Of a DNA stretch of 64,000 nt, positions 1 to 13,700 are shown one piece after another. Numbering within the stretch: the first letter of the stretch is position 1; each line of letters starts with the position of its first letter. The notes beneath the pieces were generated by a model. The model was not told where the DNA came from. It worked only from the letters and a program-made list of their open reading frames with translations, and did no database searches. A program made the translations under genes and the position numbers. The DNA is taken from contig JAAYDJ010000026.1 of the NCBI GenBank assembly GCA_012729335.1, forward strand, positions 1-64,000. Reading direction: 5' to 3'. This stretch comes from Bacteroidales bacterium. GTDB taxonomy: Bacteria; Bacteroidota; Bacteroidia; Bacteroidales; Prolixibacteraceae.

Positions 1-75
1 ATTGTTTTAATATCTATTTATCAACAATTTAGGGTTAATTTGAAGGCATGGTAAAAAGTGGTAAAATACCTATAA

Positions 76-122
76 TTTGACTACGGATCAGAAGGTTGGG
101 GATTCGAATTCCTCCGGGATCA
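76..122 (+). other. 3' half of tRNA-Arg(ACG): anticodon arm, T arm and 3' acceptor strand only; probable att site
   Basis: Anticodon stem TTTGA/TCAGA closes loop CTACGGA (anticodon ACG, 83-85); T stem GGGGA/TCCTC closes loop TTCGAAT; 3' acceptor strand CGGGATC + A. No matching 5' acceptor strand or D arm upstream. Confidence 0.7.
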
Positions 123-143
123 CAAGAAAAAGCGATGATTATC

Positions 144-174
144 AAGGGCTTCCGAAAGGAGGCCCTTTCTTTTT
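144..174 (+). terminator. Rho-independent terminator
   Basis: AAGGGCTTCC-GAAA-GGAGGCCCTT stem-loop followed by a T-rich tail. Confidence 0.75.
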
Positions 175-376
175 GCTTGCATTTTCGACGCTTTATGCCT
201 GGCCTTGACAATAGAAACTTATAAATAGTTTATAAATATGGTTCCATGTGAAGGGCCTGACCTTCATGGTGGGCGGCGACATTATCTTGAGCACATCATG
301 TGAGAACCTGGACGGGGAATACTGATAAGTGCCGTTTTTTTCTAAATTTACTGGCAGATCAACTTGAATTTTTATT

Positions 377-808
377 ATGGCCGAATTGAAAACCAAAAAG
401 AATGACGCCAATGTGCGGGAGTTCATCCTTTCTTTTGCCGATACGGAACAAAAGCGCAACGACAGCTTTGAACTGCTGAAAATGATGCAGGAGTTCACAG
501 GCTTCGAACCTCAGATGTGGGGGACCTCCATCATCGGATTTGGCTCCTACCATTATAAATCGGAGCGGAGCCGGCAGGAGGGGGACTGGCCCCTCGTGGG
601 ATTCTCCCCCCGGAAAGCGGCGATTTCCCTTTATGTCTATTCAGGAATGGAAGAACATGAACCCCTCCTGAAAAACTTGGGAAAATTCAAAATGGGAAAG
701 GGATGTATTTATGTAAAAAAACTCTCCGACATCAATCAGGAAGAGTTGAAAAAGATCATGGGTGCAACCATCCGCTTTCTGCAAGCGAAATATGGCGGCC
801 AGGGATGA
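377..808 (+). CDS. DUF1801 domain-containing protein
   Basis: ORF of 143 aa; PLVGFSPRKAAISLYVY...LGKFKMGKGCIYVKKLSDI pattern typical of DUF1801. Confidence 0.8.
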   Translation: MAELKTKKNDANVREFILSFADTEQKRNDSFELLKMMQEFTGFEPQMWGTSIIGFGSYHYKSERSRQEGDWPLVGFSPRKAAISLYVYSGMEEHEPLLKNLGKFKMGKGCIYVKKLSDINQEELKKIMGATIRFLQAKYGGQG

Positions 809-927
809 GGGGCTCCCGGATCCCTTTAAATATCTGTTTCCTGAAACAGATTATCTGAAATTGAAAGTGGCCGGCCTGCAGATACGGTAACTTTAACCCC
901 TCCGGGAAAGGTATGGCTCGTCCATAG

Positions 928-1815
<888 letters not shown>

Positions 1816-1870
1816 GCCTGGTCCGGGAATCACCAGAAGCCTATGCATCATGCAGTGTTAACCGGCATGA

Positions 1871-3670
<1,800 letters not shown>

Positions 3671-3704
3671 TTCTTTAGTTTTTCAGGATTTGTTCAGTTT
3701 TTTG

Positions 3705-3737
3705 GGGGGCCGGTTAATCAACCGGCCCCCTTGCTTT
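3705..3737 (+). terminator. Rho-independent terminator
   Basis: GGGGGCCGGTT-AATC-AACCGGCCCCC perfect 11-bp stem followed by TTGCTTTTT. Confidence 0.8.
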
Positions 3738-3986
3738 TTATCACAGCCTCCACGCAGGTATTTAAATGCAGGTTCCCCTGACTGAAACCGCATAAATGTC
3801 CGGAATTAAAAATGGAATACCTGAAATTGGAACTCTCCCCCAAATGCACAGGCTAATTTAGCAGGACTAAAGCCAGAATTCTAAACCTGTAAATCCAAAT
3901 TGTAAACCAAACCAACGATTTCTTTCTGATCATAAAGAAGGATCATTTTTTATAACTAACCAATTATTAACTCATTAATCAGTACT

Positions 3987-6900
3987 ATGATGAAAAAAAG
4001 CAAACTAGTGTGGTTGGCGTCTGTTTTGTTGCTTCTGATGATGATTCCCCAATGGGGAATAGGTCAGACCAATCCCGTCAGGGGTAAGGTAAGTGATGAA
4101 TCAGGGATGCCCATGGCAGGGGTCAACGTGGTCATCAAGGGGACCGTTCAGGGGACCATAACCGATGCCGACGGAAGGTATCAGATCGAGGCCCCTGCTG
4201 GGGCGGTGCTCTCTTTTTCCTTTATTGGGTACGAGTCGCAGGAGATTCCTGTAGGTCCTCAAAGGGAAATTAATGTCAAGATGGTGCTCAGCGCTCTCTT
4301 TGTCGATGATGTGGTGGTGGTGGGTTATGGTACCGTGCGGAAAAGCGATATCTCCGGTTCTGTAGCCTCTGTCAACACGGAAGAGATGATGAAAAAGGCC
4401 CCGACGAACATATTGGAGGGGTTGCAGGGTGCAGCAGCGGGGGTGTTGGTGCTCAGGCAGGACGGGGCTCCCGATGCCAATGCGGCCATCCGGATCCGTG
4501 GTGTGGCCACCATCAACGGCAGTGCCAATCCACTTTATGTGGTCGATGGCGTCCAGGTGGGTACCAATGCCAATTTTGTGGCTCCGGGTGATATTGCGAG
4601 CATTGAGGTGCTCAAGGATGCTTCAGCCACGGCCATCTACGGTGCTGCCGGAGCCAACGGGGTGATCATGATCACCACCAAACGCGGAAAAGCGGGCACT
4701 TCCAACATCAGCGTATCGGCCGACTTCGGCTTACAAACCCTCGCCTCCACCCTCGATGTGGGGGATATCGACCAGTATGCCAAGAATATCCGCGTTGCCA
4801 GGGCCAATGACGGAGCCCTTTTGGCCAACGAGATCTTTGCTGAGAAATATGATGGAAAAAGAAACCACATCGACTGGCAGGATGTGATGACACGTACTTC
4901 CCTGAAGGAGCAATACGGTATATCAGCTTCAGGAGGCACCGAAAAAACCCAGGCCAACCTGTCGCTGAACTTTCTGAACAACGATGGGATTGTGGTCAAT
5001 ACCAATTTCAAACGGTTGACGGCCAGGGTCAATATGTTATCTAAAGTAGGTGACTTCCTGGAAGTGGGTGGCGATATCAATTTTGTCCATTCCCAAACCC
5101 GGGGCAGCAATGCCGGTTTTGGGAACAATGGCAACCTCTCTTCATTGCGTGACATGGCCTATTATTGCCCCACGCTGGATTATGTTACCCCCGCCGGCGT
5201 CCTGGTGAGCCCCAACGTCATTAACGCCAACGGAACTTATGGTACTTCCATTCAAAGTTCGGTCGGCTCTTATGACGGCGGACTAGGGGATAATATTTAC
5301 GCCGTCCAGATGGAGAACAACGGCCTGACAAAACACAACCGTGTCTTGACCAATTCCTATCTCCAGGTCAAATTGTTGAAGGGACTGACCTTTAAGACTA
5401 TAGGTTCCTACATCCTTCAAATGCGCAATTTCGAAAATTTCTGGGGCAACAAGCAGCGGTATGAGGCCGATGGCGTCACCAAGGTGGCCCTTGCCAACTA
5501 CGATGCCCGCTACAGGTTACAAATCGACAACAGCCAGAGCAATACCCTGGCCCTGGAAAGCTATCTGACCTACAACCTGAATAAGGATATCCATAATCTG
5601 ACGGTGATGATGGGTAATTCGGTTAACAAGAGTTTTGGCAGCTGGACCTCCGCTACGGCCACTGATTTCCCCGGTGAAAACATCAGGGACATCAGTCTGA
5701 CCAAGGATCTGACCACCCGTACGGGCAGCGGGGCCTATGACCTTGAAGTCCGCGGGATTTCCTACTTTGGTCGCGCCATCTACAGCCTGATGGATCGCTA
5801 TATCTTTACTGGGACTCTCCGCAGGGATGGTTCTTCCAATTTCGGTGCCGGCAACCGGTGGGGAACGTTCCCTTCGGCAGCATTGGCCTGGCGCATCTCC
5901 GAGGAGAACTTCCTGCAAGGCCATCCCACCATCAGCAATCTGAAGCTCCGCCTGGGATGGGGCCAGACCGGTAATTCCGGCGGACCTACCGACCGCTCCG
6001 TGGCAGCGCTCACCTCCAATACCATTGCCTATTATTACTATCCGCAGGGTGGACCTTCAGGGCTGGGAACCAGCCGCCAGACCGCCAACGGATATGCCAT
6101 TCCGCTGGTCGACACCCGGCTGAAATGGGAAACCAACGAGCAAAGCAATATTGGTGTGGACCTGGGCCTGTTCAACGAAAGCCTGAACATCACCCTTGAT
6201 TACTTTATCCGCACGGCCAAAGACCTGCTGCTCAACCAATCCATCAGGCCATCGGCAGGGTATACCTCCGTATATACCAACTACGGTGAGATCCGCAATA
6301 GTGGGATTGAATACAGCATTCAGTACAAGAAGCAGGTCAACCGCGACTGGAGTTTCGGGGTTGCCCTGACAGGTTCCAGTCTGAAGAATGAGGTGATCTC
6401 CATGGGCGCCGACCTGTTAAGTGTGAATGAAACCACCACCAATGACGGCTCCAACGTAGGACCGGTGGCCGCCACCTCAGGCGTCCACTGGGACGGCCAT
6501 TCGATCTGTCGCGAAGGTTACGCCGTAGGATCTTTCTATGGTTATAAGGTAGATGGGATCTTTCAGAACCAGGCTGAAGTCGACGCAGCCAATGCTGCTG
6601 CCAGGGCCAAAGGCCATACCCAGTTCCAGAATGCCAATACCGGCCCGGGGGACTTTAAATACAAGGATCTTAATGAAGATGGATTCATCGACCAGAAGGA
6701 TATGACCATCCTGGGGCATGGTTTTCCCAAACTGAACTATGGGTTAAACTTCAACGCCTCCTACCGGAACTGGGACTTCTCGGTGCACACCCATGGTGTG
6801 GCAGGACAGGACATCTATTCCTATTCGGCGATGACCCTTTCCAACATTTACCCGGGTGACAACCAGACCATCCCCAATATCCTGACTTCATCGTCAAAGG

Positions 6901-7241
6901 CAGCCTGGACCAAAGAAAACCAGAGCACTACCCTGGCCAAGCTGACCATTCTGGATTACAACTACAACATGCGTGGTTCCGATGCCTGGGTCAAAAAAGG
7001 AGACTACTTCAAGATTGACAATGTACAGGTAGGTTACAATTTTGATTCCGCCCTGTTGAGGTCGGTGAAAATGGAGGGCGCCAGGCTTTACCTTTCCGTA
7101 CAGAATCTGATCTGTATCTCAGGATACAATAAATATGGCGATCCGGAGGCAGGGCAGGGGAGTGTCCTCTTTACCGGCTTGGATACCGGCCGTTATCCGT
7201 TGCCCCGCATTTATTCCGTAGGAATGAATATCCAATTCTGA
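3987..7241 (+). CDS. susC: SusC/RagA family TonB-linked outer membrane protein
   Basis: 1084 aa; carboxypeptidase-like N-terminal domain, VVVGYGTVRKSDISGSV TonB/plug region, ending GMNIQF. Confidence 0.97.
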   Translation: MMKKSKLVWLASVLLLLMMIPQWGIGQTNPVRGKVSDESGMPMAGVNVVIKGTVQGTITDADGRYQIEAPAGAVLSFSFIGYESQEIPVGPQREINVKMVLSALFVDDVVVVGYGTVRKSDISGSVASVNTEEMMKKAPTNILEGLQGAAAGVLVLRQDGAPDANAAIRIRGVATINGSANPLYVVDGVQVGTNANFVAPGDIASIEVLKDASATAIYGAAGANGVIMITTKRGKAGTSNISVSADFGLQTLASTLDVGDIDQYAKNIRVARANDGALLANEIFAEKYDGKRNHIDWQDVMTRTSLKEQYGISASGGTEKTQANLSLNFLNNDGIVVNTNFKRLTARVNMLSKVGDFLEVGGDINFVHSQTRGSNAGFGNNGNLSSLRDMAYYCPTLDYVTPAGVLVSPNVINANGTYGTSIQSSVGSYDGGLGDNIYAVQMENNGLTKHNRVLTNSYLQVKLLKGLTFKTIGSYILQMRNFENFWGNKQRYEADGVTKVALANYDARYRLQIDNSQSNTLALESYLTYNLNKDIHNLTVMMGNSVNKSFGSWTSATATDFPGENIRDISLTKDLTTRTGSGAYDLEVRGISYFGRAIYSLMDRYIFTGTLRRDGSSNFGAGNRWGTFPSAALAWRISEENFLQGHPTISNLKLRLGWGQTGNSGGPTDRSVAALTSNTIAYYYYPQGGPSGLGTSRQTANGYAIPLVDTRLKWETNEQSNIGVDLGLFNESLNITLDYFIRTAKDLLLNQSIRPSAGYTSVYTNYGEIRNSGIEYSIQYKKQVNRDWSFGVALTGSSLKNEVISMGADLLSVNETTTNDGSNVGPVAATSGVHWDGHSICREGYAVGSFYGYKVDGIFQNQAEVDAANAAARAKGHTQFQNANTGPGDFKYKDLNEDGFIDQKDMTILGHGFPKLNYGLNFNASYRNWDFSVHTHGVAGQDIYSYSAMTLSNIYPGDNQTIPNILTSSSKAAWTKENQSTTLAKLTILDYNYNMRGSDAWVKKGDYFKIDNVQVGYNFDSALLRSVKMEGARLYLSVQNLICISGYNKYGDPEAGQGSVLFTGLDTGRYPLPRIYSVGMNIQF

Positions 7242-7258
7242 TTCACCACTAAATCCTA

Positions 7259-9100
7259 ATGACAATGAAAAATAGAATAAAAACATACCTGGTGGTGGCT
7301 TGTACGATAATGCTGACAGCCATGACCTCTTGTGACAACGACAAATTCCTGACGGTGGACCACTATTCCATTCTGGCGGCTGACCAGATGTTCAAGACCG
7401 ACGAAGATGCCAAGGCGGGTCTGGTCGGGTGCTATGACATGATGTTACCGGTCACGGAGACCAACGGGGACTGGGGTTTCAAACCCAATCTTTTCATCGG
7501 GGGGCACCCCACGATGGATACCCAGGCCACGGGCTGGGACAAGGACTGGAACACCCAGAACTGGAACCCGGGAAGCCCTGAGTTGCTCAGCGGGTGGCGC
7601 CATGCCTACAAGGCGATTTCACGGTGCAACGATTTTCTGGACGGGCTCGCAAAGGCCGACAACATCACCCCGGCCCTTAAAACGTCGCTGGAGGGACAGG
7701 CACGTTCCGTCAGGGCTTTCTTTTACATGTGGCTGGCCAAGGCTTTCGGCCGCGTACCCATGCTGGCCACCGGGGAAACCTACATCAACACGCCCGACAA
7801 AGCCCGTGCGGAAACCTACGGGGAGATGTGGGACTTTATCATCGATGACCTGAAAGCTGCCGTTGATCTGCTCCAATGGGATCCTCTCAACGGGGAATAT
7901 GGCCGTTGTACAAAGGGTTTTGCCCTTTCCTACCTGGGAGAAGCCTATATGTGGAAAGCCTACAGAATGCCGGAGAAGGCCAATGAAAACTATACCCTGG
8001 CCGCCGCTGCCCTCAAACAGGTCATCGAAAGCGGAAAGTATGAACTGAATCCTTCCTTTACCACCCTGTGGGATCCGGGAGCCGTTTGGACCAAAGAGTG
8101 TGTTTGGGAGGAAGTGCTTGACGAGGGATCTCAGTGGAACAGCTGGAGCAACCTCACCGACGCCCATGCCTGGGTGACCTATTTCTCTGCCTGCCCGGCA
8201 GTAGGTGGATGGGGTTCCCTTTATCTTTCCTGGGAGTGGTGGAGCTCCTACGAACAGGGCGACAAACGCAGGGACGCCTCCGGGGTAACAGGAGCTGTAC
8301 CCGGCATCGACCCCCAGTGGAAATCAGCCACCAACTATGGTTACAATCCTTATCTGCAGCAGAGCATTGTGACGCCCGATGCACTCACCTCCCATTTCCA
8401 TTATTACAAAGACGGTGAAGCCGCTCCGGCCATCTGGAGCCTTAAGTTGTGGCGCAGCTGCCGGGCCGACTGGAATGCCATGTGGGGGCCACAGCAAATC
8501 TACTATAAACGTTATGCCAACGTCCTGTTCGACTATGCCGAATGCCTCTTCCGTATCAACGGTGAAAATGATGCCACCGCCTGGGGAATCATCAAACAGA
8601 TCCGCGAACGGGCCTTCGGGAACCTCGAAGTTGGAAAGAAAGCAACCCTTACAGCCACCTACCTTCCCTACTACCAGCAGATCGCGCAGTTCTATATCAG
8701 TAAGGGGGATACCAAGGTTAAAGTTCCCGAGGAATATCCTATCCCCTTCAACGAAACCACCGTCAATGTACCCGATGCCAAAACATATTATACTTCGGTA
8801 AAATCTGCCAAAGGATTTACCTCCCCGGTATGGCTGGTGGCCCTGGGTATGGAACGCCGCAAGGAGTTCAACGCCGAATGGACCCTCGCTCCCGACCTGG
8901 TGCGCTCAGGCTTCATCGAAGACCATATCATCCACAACTATCCCAAGGGAGTAGGCTTCCCCAATACCGATCCCAAGGTCCAGGATGCCTGGCAGACCTA
9001 CCGCATCTTCGATTATGACCACAAGAAAATGGACATGCCTATCCCCACCGAGGAGCTGTTGAAAAACAAATTGTGCGATCAGAATGAAGCATATAAGTAA
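7259..9100 (+). CDS. susD: SusD/RagB family nutrient-binding outer membrane lipoprotein
   Basis: Lipobox (MTSCDN), immediately downstream of susC, SusD-type C-terminal RxxEFxxEW region. Confidence 0.95.
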   Translation: MTMKNRIKTYLVVACTIMLTAMTSCDNDKFLTVDHYSILAADQMFKTDEDAKAGLVGCYDMMLPVTETNGDWGFKPNLFIGGHPTMDTQATGWDKDWNTQNWNPGSPELLSGWRHAYKAISRCNDFLDGLAKADNITPALKTSLEGQARSVRAFFYMWLAKAFGRVPMLATGETYINTPDKARAETYGEMWDFIIDDLKAAVDLLQWDPLNGEYGRCTKGFALSYLGEAYMWKAYRMPEKANENYTLAAAALKQVIESGKYELNPSFTTLWDPGAVWTKECVWEEVLDEGSQWNSWSNLTDAHAWVTYFSACPAVGGWGSLYLSWEWWSSYEQGDKRRDASGVTGAVPGIDPQWKSATNYGYNPYLQQSIVTPDALTSHFHYYKDGEAAPAIWSLKLWRSCRADWNAMWGPQQIYYKRYANVLFDYAECLFRINGENDATAWGIIKQIRERAFGNLEVGKKATLTATYLPYYQQIAQFYISKGDTKVKVPEEYPIPFNETTVNVPDAKTYYTSVKSAKGFTSPVWLVALGMERRKEFNAEWTLAPDLVRSGFIEDHIIHNYPKGVGFPNTDPKVQDAWQTYRIFDYDHKKMDMPIPTEELLKNKLCDQNEAYK

Positions 9101-9146
9101 TTGGTTCAAAAAGTTTTATTACTTTTAATAATCACTTTTAAAGACA

Positions 9147-9181
9147 GAAATCCGGCAGGCCCCGCCTGCCGGATTTCTTCC
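9147..9181 (+). terminator. Hairpin terminator after susD
   Basis: GAAATCCGGCAGGC-CCC-GCCTGCCGGATTTC perfect 14-bp stem. Confidence 0.7.
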
Positions 9182-9268
9182 GGGTAATTTCCACATTTTA
9201 GAGCCTTGAGACGAGCATGGTGCTTCTGCCACTCCTCTATATCATCCTGAAATGCAATTTATTAATAA

Positions 9269-10438
<1,170 letters not shown>

Positions 10439-10657
10439 CCGACTCATACACCTGTGCCCATGTATAAGATCTATATGCTTTGAAGGACTCAGGCATGGGC
10501 ATTGTGCCGTGACAGGGATAATCTGCTCTGTCTGCCCAACTGAAAAATGACCTGAAGGAAGAGAATTATCCCTTCTTTGAACCACAGACTTGTAATGGTT
10601 AAAGGAAAAATATATGTTTGTACAAACAGGCCAATTATAACGTAATAACATACACAG

Positions 10658-10797
10658 ATGAAAGTCGCATGGTGCTTTGACCACAAAAGGAGATGTATAT
10701 TTGCTCCATGAGAGTTCCATGGGCGTGAAGCATTTAAAGTGGCTTCATTACGATATACAACTGAAGAGCAAGTCATTAATAAACAACTATCCAAATG
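10658..10797 (+). repeat. Dispersed promoter/leader-like repeat, copy B
   Basis: Sense strand matches the reverse complement of 36682-36851 over nearly its whole length, and of 62580-62668 over its 3' half; ends on the ATG of the downstream GH43 gene. Confidence 0.8.
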
Positions 10798-13700
10798 AAA
10801 AATAAAGCTGGATTTCTCATTTTTTTGGCATTTTTTACATGGGTATCTATGGGTATGATATATGCTTCAGACCTGACCTCCGGGGTATCTGCGAACAAGC
10901 CGGATGGGGCAGTGAAGGCCCCTGTTTTCTCGAAGTTCGTCTACCAGGGCAACGACCAGGTTTACAATGATTATCCCTTGAATCCCGGAGAGTTCTACAA
11001 TCCCATTTTGCAGGGTTGTTACCCCGATCCGAGTATCACCCGCAAGGGAGACGATTACTACGTGGTATGTTCTTCATTTGCCATGTTCCCCGGGGTACCC
11101 ATTTTCCATTCCAGGGATCTGGTGAACTGGACCCAGATCGGGCATGTTCTTGACCGCAAATCACAGCTGATCGTCCACGATTGCGGAATCAGCGCAGGTA
11201 TTTATGCCCCCCAGATCATTTATAATCCGTACAACGACACCTTTTACATGATCACCACCCAGTTTGCCGGCAACATCGGGAACATGGTGGTCAAGACCAA
11301 AGATCCCATGAAAGGGTGGAGTGATCCGATTAAACTTGCATTTGACGGCATTGATCCATCCCTCTTTTTCGATGAAGACGGAAAGGGGTATGTGGTCCAT
11401 AACGATGCTCCTGACCGGGGAAAAGAGTTATACAATGGCCACCGGGTGATCAAGATCTGGGATTATGATGTGGCCAACGACAGGGTGGTTCCCGGAACCG
11501 ACAAGATCATTGTAGACGGGGGAGTGGATCTTCGGGAGAAGCCCATTTGGATTGAGGCTCCCCACATTTATAAGAAAAACGGCCGTTATTACCTGATGTG
11601 TGCCGAGGGAGGCACCGGTGGCTGGCACAGTGAGGTCATATTTGTCAGTGACCATCCCAAAGGGCCGTATACACCAGCTCCTGGCAATCCCATTCTCACG
11701 CAGCGCTACTTCCCGCGGGAACGCGCCAATAAGGTGGACTGGGCCGGGCATGCCGACCTCGTTTTAGGTCCCGATAACCAGAAATATTACGCTGTTTTTC
11801 TGGCTGTACGCCCCAATGAAAAACAAAGGGTCAACACCGGCCGGGAAACCTTCATCCTCCCTGTCGACTGGTCAGGAGAATGGCCAGTATTCGAAAACGG
11901 ACTGATCCCCATGAAACCGCTGCTGAAAATGCCCGCAGGGGTGACCGAAAACAAAACCGGAAAGGAAGGTTTCTTTCCCAACGGCAATTTTACCTTCAGC
12001 GACGATTTCACTTCCGGAAAGCTGGACTACCGCTGGATTGGCCTGCGCGGTCCCCGGGAAGATTTCATTACGGTTACCCGGGAGGGATTGCAGGTGAATC
12101 CCTTTACCACGCATATCAAGGAAGTGAAACCGACTTCCACTCTTTTTATGAGACAGATGCACCGGACCTTTTCCTTTGCTGTGGATATGAATTACAAACC
12201 CGCCTCGGAGAAGGACCTGGCGGGAATTGTCGCCCTGCAGAGTGAAAGTTTCAATTATGTGTTCGGAGTGACCCGGTGGGAAGGGAAGGACTACCTGGTA
12301 TTGCAGCGCAATCAGCGCCAACCCAGGCGGCGTAATACAGAGTCGAAAATCATGGCCAGTACAGAGATTGATCTTGCGAAACCCCTGCGCCTGCAGGTCT
12401 CGGCCGAGGGCGATGCATACACCTTCAGCTATTCGCACGACGGAACCCATTTTCAGAGCGTGGGGGGCACCCTGTCGGGCGATATCCTGTCAACGGATGT
12501 GGCCGGGGGATTTACCGGCTGTCTGCTCGGACTCTATGCCACCACGGCCAACGATGCCCATCCGAAAGCCCAAAACCCAATTGTCTTTGCTGATGTTCCC
12601 GACATGTCGATGCTCCGTGTGGGGGATACCTATTACATGAGCAGCACCACCATGCACATGAATCCGGGAGTGCCCATCATGAAATCCAAAGACCTGGCCA
12701 ACTGGGAAATCGTCAATTATGCCTACGACATACTCGATGATGTCGACGCCCTGAACCTGGCCAATGGCAAAAGTACCTACGGAAAGGGGACCTGGGCCAG
12801 CTGCCTCCGCTATCACAACGGTTTTTATTATCTCTCCACCTTTGCACAGACCACCGGCAAAACCTATATTTATAAGACCAGGGACATTGAAAAGGGCCCC
12901 TGGGAAGCCATCTCCTTCAAACCTTCCCTTCATGACCATACGCTTTGGTTCGACGACGACGGCAAGGTCTACGTGGTTTGGGGTAACGGCAAGCTTAGCC
13001 TGGCAGAACTTAAAGAGGACCTTTCCGGGATTAAGGAGGGGACCGAAAGGGTGCTCATTGAAAACGCCAGCGCCCCGGCAGGCCACAACATCGGTTTGGG
13101 TGCCGAAGGATCCCAATTATTCAAGCATGATGGAAAGTATTACCTTTTTAATATCACCTGGCCACGCGGCGGTATGCGCACCGTAGTGGTACACAGGGCC
13201 GATCACATTACCGGTCCATGGGAAGGAAAAGTGGCCTTTCAGGACCTGGGTGTAGCCCAGGGGGGCATGGTTGATACCCCTGATGGCCGCTGGTTTGCCT
13301 ATCTCTTCCGTGATTCCGGATCGGTAGGCCGCATCCCTTACCTGGTTCCCATCACCTGGGAGGAGGGTTGGCCCGTTATCGGCGTGGATGGAAAAGTACC
13401 TGAGTCCCTGGAGCTGCCCGTTAGCAGAGGACTTATCCCCGGGGTAGTCAGTTCCGACGAATTCAACCGCAAAAAGGGCGAACCGGCCCTGCCCCTGGTG
13501 TGGCAGTGGAACCACAACCCCGATCCTTCCCTTTGGTCGGTTACCCGCAGGAAAGGATTTCTGCGCCTGACCACCGGCCGCGTCGACACATCCTTTGTGA
13601 TGGCCCGGAATACCCTTACACAAAGGACATTTGGCCCGGTCAGCTCGGCAGCCATCAGATTGGACCTCTCCGGAATGAAAGAGGGTGATTTCGCCGGACT

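Noticed and set aside
76-122. Functional tRNA gene
   Set aside because: The D arm and 5' acceptor strand are missing, so it is reported only as a fragment.
10658-10797. Classical MITE or IS remnant with terminal inverted repeats
   Set aside because: I found no matching terminal inverted repeats or target-site duplications at the boundaries of the three copies by eye; origin left open.
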